Positions 14,200-18,993 of a stretch of 18,993 bases of DNA are shown piece by piece. The notes under the pieces are model-generated. The model ran no database searches. It worked only from the letters and a program-made list of their open reading frames with translations, and was not told the DNA's origin. Location: positions 1 to 18,993 of the forward strand of contig CAMLLI010000003.1 in the NCBI GenBank assembly GCA_946480685.1. The letters are read 5' to 3'. The position numbers were made by a program, and so were the translations under genes. The stretch is from an uncultured Flammeovirgaceae bacterium (GTDB lineage Bacteria > Bacteroidota > Bacteroidia > Cytophagales > Cyclobacteriaceae). The first letter of the stretch is position 1. Every line of letters begins with the position of its first letter.

Positions 14200-15477
14200 A
14201 TGAACATGAAAAGAAATACATGGTTTATATATAGCGCGATTGTGTTGCTAATGCTGCTGGTGCTGGCCTGCAACACCAAGGAGACTGCGCAACATGATAC
14301 CTATACGTGCCCGATGCACCCCACGGTTGTATCGGATAAGCCGGGTACGTGCCCGGTGTGTGGCATGGACCTGGTGCGTAAAGCACGCGAAGGCGAAGAA
14401 GTAAAGATCACCGAAGATCTTGTTCAGCGTACTAAGTCGCCTAACGAAGTGGTTATCGCATCGATTAAAACTGTTAAAGCCGAACACAATGCACTACCGG
14501 TAGCATTAACGGTACAAGGTATTGTTACGTATGATACACGCAACAGCTATATGATACCTGCACGTGTTGGCGGACGTCTCGAAAAAGTATATATCAAGTA
14601 TGCCTATCAACCCGTGCGGAAGGGCCAGAAGATCGCGGAGATCTATAGTCCGGAATTACTTACAGCACAACGTGAGTTACTATACCTGGTGCAGCACGAT
14701 GCTGCCAACACATCGCTTATTGAAAGTGCTAAAAGCAAACTATATTTACTGGGGGCATCGCAGCAGCAAGTAGACAACCTGGTCCGGCAGCAAAAAATCT
14801 CCAACACGTTCACGATATATAGTCCGTACGATGGTTATGTTGTGAGCGACAGTAATGCACCGTCAACTACGTCCGTAACCACTCCGGCAGCTTCAGGCGG
14901 TGGTATGGGCGATGCGATGGGAAGTGCGCAGACTTCTGTTAGCAGCAATGCTATAAATACAACATCAACCATCCTGCGGGAAGGCACGTATGTCTCAACA
15001 GGCGCAACGTTGTTCAAAGTAGTAAACACGTCTGCCTTGCGTATTGAACTGGATTTACCTATACAAGACACTGACCTGGTTAAAAAAGGGGATGCTATAG
15101 AATTGGACCTCGGCAGCACAGGCAAACAGAAAGCAACGATTGATTTTGTACAACCCTTCTTCAGCGAGCAACAGAACTTTCTGAAGGTAAGAGTATATCT
15201 GAAGAACACGGCCCTGCCTGTTGGACAACTCGTGAAGGCTACCGTTTTTCTGGAAGCGAAAGAAGCCCTGTGGCTGCCAAAGGAATCGGTGCAGGACCTT
15301 GGCTTGCAGAAAATTGTTTTCATAAAAGAACGTGGTGTCTTTAAACCACAACAGGTTACAACCGGCATCACTGCCAATAACATGATAACGGTAAAAGGCA
15401 TTTCGTCTGCTGACGAGATTGCTGCCAACGCTCAATACCTGGTAGATAGTGAAAGCTTTATTAAAACAAAAGACTGA
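14200..15477 (+). CDS. cusB: RND periplasmic adaptor with N-terminal heavy-metal-binding domain (CusB-like, paralog 1)
   Basis: The 425-residue lipoprotein has a signal with lipobox LVLAC (C24). A short metal-binding domain follows (35-58: YTCPMHP...CPVCGMDLV, with Cys 37, 51 and 54, Met 39 and 56, His 40). The membrane-fusion body comes next: a barrel-sandwich half, a helical hairpin of the CusB type (about 145-200), the other half and a beta-barrel. It links the pump to the outer membrane channel and may hand over metal. Residues about 219-259 are a Ser/Thr/Gly-rich insertion (with GGGMGDAMG) in the second barrel-sandwich half, absent from paralog 2. An upstream ATG at 14158 overlaps the TolC-family gene but adds 14 polar residues before the signal; the ATG at 14200 (or 14206) is preferred. 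Confidence 0.87.
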   Translation: MNMKRNTWFIYSAIVLLMLLVLACNTKETAQHDTYTCPMHPTVVSDKPGTCPVCGMDLVRKAREGEEVKITEDLVQRTKSPNEVVIASIKTVKAEHNALPVALTVQGIVTYDTRNSYMIPARVGGRLEKVYIKYAYQPVRKGQKIAEIYSPELLTAQRELLYLVQHDAANTSLIESAKSKLYLLGASQQQVDNLVRQQKISNTFTIYSPYDGYVVSDSNAPSTTSVTTPAASGGGMGDAMGSAQTSVSSNAINTTSTILREGTYVSTGATLFKVVNTSALRIELDLPIQDTDLVKKGDAIELDLGSTGKQKATIDFVQPFFSEQQNFLKVRVYLKNTALPVGQLVKATVFLEAKEALWLPKESVQDLGLQKIVFIKERGVFKPQQVTTGITANNMITVKGISSADEIAANAQYLVDSESFIKTKD

Positions 15478-15478
15478 C

Positions 15479-16693
15479 ATGAGATCATTCCTATATATAC
15501 TGTTTATAACGCTGATCGCATTTGCCTGCAGCAAGAACGAAGCAACGCATGAACATGATCATGCTACGACAACAGCAGCGGCTAAATATACCTGTCCTAT
15601 GCATCCGCAGGTTATTAAAGATTCACCGGGTACGTGTCCGGTGTGCGGCATGGACCTCGTACCGGTTTCTTCAGCACAGGCATCCGCGAACAGCATTATG
15701 CTATCCAACAGTCAGATCAGGCTCGCGAACATTACAACGCAAAAAGCGGGTATGCACTCCGTTGGCGAAGCTTCTATTGTAAATGCACGTCTTGTTACCA
15801 ACGAAGAAAAAACCGAGATCATCAGTAGTCGTGCTGCGGGCAGAGTCGAGCGCTTATTCATTAAGGAGACAGGCCGTTCTGTAAAACAAGGCGAGCCACT
15901 CTATGAACTCTATAGCGAGAGCCTCCTCACGTTGCAACGCGAATATTTATTGGCCAAAGAACAGTTTGAGACATTGGGTAAACAAGAACCTCGCTATGAA
16001 TCTTTTTTCAAAGCATCAGAACGTAAGTTGTTACTCTACGGATTAACGCAACGCCAGATTGACCAGTTGAGCAATTCAAAATCACTTCAACCCCGTGTTA
16101 CGTTCGTGGCACCTGCCTCGGGTATTGTTACCGAAATACAGGCAACAGAAGGTCAATATATAGCGGAAGGTGCTATACTCTATCGCATTGAAAATATCGA
16201 CAAGCTGTGGGTTGAAGCGGAACTATATCCCAATGAAACAGCCTATATTAAAACCGGTGACAAGGTAAATGTCCGCATCAGCGGTTTTGAAACCGACCCA
16301 GCGGAAGCGACTGTAACGTTTTTAAGTCCCGAGTATAAAGGCAATACCCAGGTAACCATCGTTCGCGCTATACTTGATAACACGCAGCACCGTTATACAC
16401 CGGGGTTACAGGCGCAGGTTATACTTAACCATTCCTCGAAACAATCACTCGCCATTCCGGTGGATGCCGTTATTCGCAGTGAAAAGGGAACCCATGTATA
16501 TATACAGAACGGTCGCAACACCTTTCAACCGCGTATGGTAAAAACGGGACTCGAAGATTTCAACATGGTGGAGATTACCGAGGGACTGCATGCGGGTGAT
16601 ACAGTAGCTGTTACAGGAGCGTACCTGCTATATTCCGAAATGATACTCAAGAACGGGACTGATCCGATGGCCGGCCGTCAACATGCACACTAA
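15479..16693 (+). CDS. cusB: RND periplasmic adaptor with N-terminal heavy-metal-binding domain (CusB-like, paralog 2)
   Basis: The 404-residue lipoprotein begins one base after the stop of paralog 1. Signal residues 1-16 end in IAFAC (C17). A His-rich stretch HEHDH (24-28) and the metal-binding domain (38-60: YTCPMHP...CPVCGMDLV) follow, then the same adaptor body, including the helical hairpin (QREYLLAKEQFETLG...LTQRQIDQL) and the barrel-sandwich motif VAPASGIVTEIQATEGQYI. The C-terminus is His-containing (QHAH). Outside the metal-binding domain it is clearly diverged from paralog 1, so this is an old duplication. The two may form a mixed adaptor ring or serve different conditions. The upstream ATG at 15449 would overlap paralog 1 and spoil the signal peptide, so 15479 is chosen. 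Confidence 0.88.
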   Translation: MRSFLYILFITLIAFACSKNEATHEHDHATTTAAAKYTCPMHPQVIKDSPGTCPVCGMDLVPVSSAQASANSIMLSNSQIRLANITTQKAGMHSVGEASIVNARLVTNEEKTEIISSRAAGRVERLFIKETGRSVKQGEPLYELYSESLLTLQREYLLAKEQFETLGKQEPRYESFFKASERKLLLYGLTQRQIDQLSNSKSLQPRVTFVAPASGIVTEIQATEGQYIAEGAILYRIENIDKLWVEAELYPNETAYIKTGDKVNVRISGFETDPAEATVTFLSPEYKGNTQVTIVRAILDNTQHRYTPGLQAQVILNHSSKQSLAIPVDAVIRSEKGTHVYIQNGRNTFQPRMVKTGLEDFNMVEITEGLHAGDTVAVTGAYLLYSEMILKNGTDPMAGRQHAH

Positions 16694-16730
16694 CTATTGT
16701 ATTTAAACAAAACTATAATTACATATACAC

Positions 16731-17354
16731 ATGAAAACCAAATCAACCTTTTACACATTGTTGTTCGCAGCATCACTATTGATGCTTACGAATTGTTCCG
16801 GTAAAAAAGAACATGCACACGAGCACGATCATGCCCCTGCAGAAACAGAAACGCCTGCAGCCGATACAGCTGCAACACCGGAAGCCGGTAAACCACAGTT
16901 TGAAGTTGATAAAACATTTCAGCAACAACTCGCTGCTGTTTTCAACTCCTATATTTCGCTGAAGGAAGCTTTTGTCTCATCGGATGACGACAAGGTAAGA
17001 ACGGAAGCTGCTGCCGTTCAAAATGAACTTTCCAAAACCGATATGAAATTACTCGCCGGTGCTGCCCACAATGACTGGATGCATTACCTCGAAGGACTTG
17101 AATCGTCATTGAAAGAAATACAAACCAACAAAGACATAGAAGTTCAACGCAGAGCCTTCAGTAAACTTTCAGACAACCTATACAAGAGTATAAAAGCTTT
17201 TGGTCTGGATGGTACAACAGCATACTATGAATTCTGCCCCATGGCGTTTAATGACGAAGGTGCATACTGGTTAAGTGACCAGGAGAAAATCCGTAACCCA
17301 TACTTTGGCGATGAAATGCTGACGTGTGGTGTTGTAAAAGAAAAACTTCAGTAA
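16731..17354 (+). CDS. DUF3347 lipoprotein with His-rich N-terminus
   Basis: The 207-residue protein has a lipoprotein signal (C22, LMLTNC), a His-rich segment HAHEHDH (28-34), an acidic/Ala-Pro linker (35-55) and a DUF3347 domain. The domain's conserved end is EFCPMAF (167-173), GAYWLS (177-182), NPYFGDEML (189-197) and C199-G200. Domains of this family often accompany or are fused to CusB-type adaptors in Bacteroidota. The two conserved Cys and several Met make metal binding likely but unproven. It lies 37 bp downstream of adaptor paralog 2, in the same orientation, probably in the same operon. The lipoprotein would sit at a membrane facing the periplasm. Confidence 0.85.
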   Translation: MKTKSTFYTLLFAASLLMLTNCSGKKEHAHEHDHAPAETETPAADTAATPEAGKPQFEVDKTFQQQLAAVFNSYISLKEAFVSSDDDKVRTEAAAVQNELSKTDMKLLAGAAHNDWMHYLEGLESSLKEIQTNKDIEVQRRAFSKLSDNLYKSIKAFGLDGTTAYYEFCPMAFNDEGAYWLSDQEKIRNPYFGDEMLTCGVVKEKLQ

Positions 17355-17373
17355 CCTTTAAACTATATATCCC

Positions 17374-17844
17374 ATGAAAAACATAATCATCATTATCTGT
17401 ATGCTTTTTATAGCAAGCGGTATACAGGCGCAAACAACAACTCCGTCTTTTAAAGATGCTAAACTCACGACAGCCTATACCGAATATATAGCGCTGAAAG
17501 ATGCATTGGTAGCATCCAAGGCAAGCGATGCAAAACAAGCAGCCGCAACGTTACAAAAGTCGCTGACCGGTATACAAAAAGGAAAGAAGGCATCCGAACA
17601 AGCGGCTGTCATTGCAGCTTCCGCGGATTTGGCTGCACAACGCAAAGCATTTTCAGCGTTAAGTAACGAAATGAAAACACTGGTAACCGGAAATGTATCT
17701 TCCGGATCGTTATACCTCGAGTATTGCCCGATGGCCAACAACAATAGCGGTGCTTACTGGCTCTCCAACGAAAAGAAAATTATGAATCCGTATTTCGGTG
17801 ATGCGATGTTACACTGCGGTTCGGTAAAAGAAACTATTCAATAA
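17374..17844 (+). CDS. DUF3347 protein, soluble periplasmic paralog
   Basis: This 156-residue protein has a cleavable signal peptide (1-19, IQA before Q20) and a second DUF3347 domain. Its end closely matches the preceding gene: EYCPMANN (116-123), GAYWLS (126-131), NPYFGDAML (138-146) and C148-G149. It has no lipobox and no His-rich region, so it is predicted to be free in the periplasm, unlike its membrane-bound neighbour 19 bp upstream. The pair looks like a tandem duplication with division into anchored and soluble forms. It is the last gene of the efflux operon, directly before a strong terminator. Confidence 0.85.
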   Translation: MKNIIIIICMLFIASGIQAQTTTPSFKDAKLTTAYTEYIALKDALVASKASDAKQAAATLQKSLTGIQKGKKASEQAAVIAASADLAAQRKAFSALSNEMKTLVTGNVSSGSLYLEYCPMANNNSGAYWLSNEKKIMNPYFGDAMLHCGSVKETIQ

Positions 17845-17849
17845 AACAC

Positions 17850-17886
17850 AAATGCCTGCATGATTTCTCTTTTCATGCAGGCATTT
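17850..17886 (+). terminator. Terminator of the efflux operon
   Basis: A perfect 14-bp stem (17850-17863 with 17873-17886) with a nine-base loop starts 5 bp past the last DUF3347 stop. The T-rich tail is short and broken. On the minus strand the same stem is also followed by T residues (complement of AAAACAC), so it may serve the converging minus-strand gene too. Confidence 0.75.
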
Positions 17887-17920
17887 CTCTTTACGTTATT
17901 ATACTATATTTCGTTTGTTG

Positions 17921-18361
17921 TTACTTTCTGCTCTTCGTTCCACCCTTGCGGATATACTGATACTTGAAACGTGCAGCATACGGTGTACCGCGACCAGCCA
18001 GCGTCAGGATGTTATCCTTAATGGTTATGGCCCACTCTACCGGAGGCGCATCCGCATCGCCGGCACTTTCGAGATAAAGTATTTTGTGATTTTCGTTTAC
18101 CCGGAATAAACCTGAATCAATTTTCTGTTGATTGGTACGCGATATATACTTTGCCTCGCGCGTAAACTCCATGGTTTGTATGGTTGTGTCGGCATCACTC
18201 TTCAACTCCTTCTTTCCATCAAAAACTTTATTGATCTGCCAGGTACCAACCATCAGATCGATGACTTTTTGCCCCGCCTGGGAGGCCTGTTGTGCAAATG
18301 AGCTCGTTACTGCGAAAACCATGACGAAGCTCATTATCAAAGTGTTGATTTTTAACTTCAT
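17921..18361 (-). CDS. Secreted lipocalin-like protein of unknown function
   Basis: The 146-residue protein has a clear signal peptide (1-23, SSFA before Q24) and then a single small beta-rich domain. The opening LMVGTWQINKVFDGKKEL resembles the first strand (GxW motif) of lipocalin-like domains found widely in Bacteroidota. The middle carries FTREAKYISRTNQQKIDSG, and the end TLAGRGTPYAARFKYQYIRK. It is probably periplasmic. Ligand and role are unknown. It is transcribed toward the efflux operon and is the only gene between that operon and the octamer palindrome. ATG at 18361 is the sole start that keeps the signal peptide intact. Confidence 0.65.
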   Translation of the reverse strand: MKLKINTLIMSFVMVFAVTSSFAQQASQAGQKVIDLMVGTWQINKVFDGKKELKSDADTTIQTMEFTREAKYISRTNQQKIDSGLFRVNENHKILYLESAGDADAPPVEWAITIKDNILTLAGRGTPYAARFKYQYIRKGGTKSRK

Positions 18362-18385
18362 ATTCGTTAATCATTTTGTACGAAT
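18362..18385. promoter_or_regulatory. Inverted repeat abutting the lipocalin-like gene start
   Basis: ATTCGT (18362-18367) and ACGAAT (18380-18385) form an inverted repeat with a 12-bp spacer, extended by one more pair that includes the first base of the start codon. It may be an operator or affect initiation; chance cannot be excluded for arms this short. Confidence 0.25.
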
Positions 18386-18412
18386 AGACGTGAAAAAATC
18401 ATTCCCAAGAAT

Positions 18413-18493
18413 ATGTTTAGGTGTGTAGGTGTTTACGTGTGTACGTGTTTAGGTTCGTTACGTAAACACGTACACACGTAAACACCTAAACAC
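18413..18493. repeat. Long palindrome built on 8-nt GT-rich units (copy 2)
   Basis: Two 31-bp arms (18421-18451 and 18463-18493) are complementary with one mismatch around an 11-nt loop. The left arm consists of exact 8-nt steps of the type GTGTTTAG, GTGTGTAC and GTGTTTAC, and the right arm of the AC-rich complements. A further partial unit occurs at 18413-18420. It begins 4 bp past the stop codon of the winged-helix gene (minus strand) and resembles the element at 8987-9114. Confidence 0.85.
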
Positions 18494-18497
18494 AAAA

Positions 18498-18993
18498 TTA
18501 ACCCTCGAGGCCTAAAAACTTAGTATAGCGTTTGGCTGCTGCTGCGATCGCTGCCTTCTGTGTTTTATTGAATGAATCGAAAGGCGTGGTTTCGATTGAT
18601 ACTTTGTTCTTTTGGATGGTGCGTTTCCAGGTGCCTGTTACCTGGCTGTTAATGACAATTGTGGAGCTTAATATGCCGTTGCCTGTACCGGCTATTTGTT
18701 TGAAGCGCGTGGTGTCTATAGCAGGTGTACGGTTGGTATAGCCCATCAAGTATTCATCGAAGCCGGGGAGTAAATATACTCCGGTGGATTTACTCTTTGC
18801 TTCCGCACCCTTGCTGGTTATCCAATAGGTTATACCTTGTATGGTTTCGGACTGCAGTGAAGACTTTACCAACTCGTGTGCTGCCTTTGCTTCAGTAGCG
18901 GTAAGACCTGTCCACCAGGCAAAGTCCTGGATGGTTGCAGGGCCGTGACTTGTAAAGTAACGCAAAGTAAAGGCTGCCATTGCTTCGTCATCA
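18498..18993 (-). CDS. Winged-helix DNA-binding domain protein (HTH_42/AlkZ-like), C-terminal part
   Basis: The frame is open through the right edge, so this is the 3' part of a larger gene; the ATG at 18980 is internal. The visible residues DDEAMAAFTLRYFTSHGPATI and the following DFAWWTGL are typical of the winged-helix family that includes the AlkZ/YcaQ interstrand-crosslink DNA glycosylases. Further marks are YLLPGFDEYLMGY and STIVINSQVTGTWKR. Members of this broad family are often annotated only as winged-helix DNA-binding proteins, and the visible part does not show whether the glycosylase residues are present. The stop is followed at 4 bp by the octamer palindrome, which may end its transcript. 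Confidence 0.82.
   Translation of the reverse strand, partial: DDEAMAAFTLRYFTSHGPATIQDFAWWTGLTATEAKAAHELVKSSLQSETIQGITYWITSKGAEAKSKSTGVYLLPGFDEYLMGYTNRTPAIDTTRFKQIAGTGNGILSSTIVINSQVTGTWKRTIQKNKVSIETTPFDSFNKTQKAAIAAAAKRYTKFLGLEG

Noticed and set aside
14835..15428. Long antisense frame of 197 codons opposite adaptor 1
   Set aside because: It lies wholly within a well-supported gene on the other strand and its translation shows no recognisable domain; it is a shadow of the real gene.

Overview
The window looks like a chromosomal segment of a member of the Bacteroidota, probably a Cytophagales- or Chitinophagales-type organism. The lineage call rests on four things seen in the sequence: the tail of a SusD/RagB lipoprotein, an HYC_CC_PP-family protein next to a CusA-type pump, DUF3347 proteins with the NPYFGD signature, and several TAnnTTTG-type promoter elements. 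Genus cannot be assigned from sequence reading alone.

Layout. (1) 1-1425: the end of a polysaccharide utilisation locus, with a SusD C-terminus followed after 11 bp by a GH88 unsaturated glucuronyl hydrolase and a strong terminator. (2) 1629-3544: a two-domain universal stress protein, an Rrf2-type regulator with a cysteine cluster and, on the opposite strand, a DUF2716 protein. (3) 3545-4057: a 513-bp gene-free stretch with a candidate minus-strand short RNA or attenuator leader and a heptamer tandem repeat. (4) 4058-6416: an SRPBCC-fold protein converging on a two-gene minus-strand signalling operon (CHASE3 histidine kinase plus stand-alone receiver). (5) 6776-8986: a fused trehalose-6-phosphate synthase/phosphatase with a structured 5' leader. 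Its stop codon is followed at once by a nested palindrome built from 8-nt units. (6) 9198-17886: a copper/silver-type efflux locus: HYC_CC_PP protein, CusA-type RND pump split by one in-frame TAA, a Met-rich TolC-family outer membrane protein, two different lipoprotein adaptors each starting with a CPMHP...CPVCGM metal-binding domain, and two DUF3347 proteins, closed by a 14-bp terminator. (7) 17921-18993: a minus-strand secreted lipocalin-like protein and the 3' part of a winged-helix (HTH_42/AlkZ-like) gene, with a second octamer palindrome between them.

How the genes work together. In the efflux locus the RND pump, adaptors and outer membrane channel would form a tripartite envelope-spanning exporter. 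The HYC_CC_PP and DUF3347 proteins are probably periplasmic metal-handling accessories. The main points for a second look are the in-frame stop in cusA with both halves intact, the paired octamer palindromes placed directly after two unrelated stop codons, the promoter/hairpin/terminator module upstream of the DUF2716 gene, and the duplicated adaptor and DUF3347 genes. No CRISPR array, tRNA, rRNA, IS element or phage gene was recognised.
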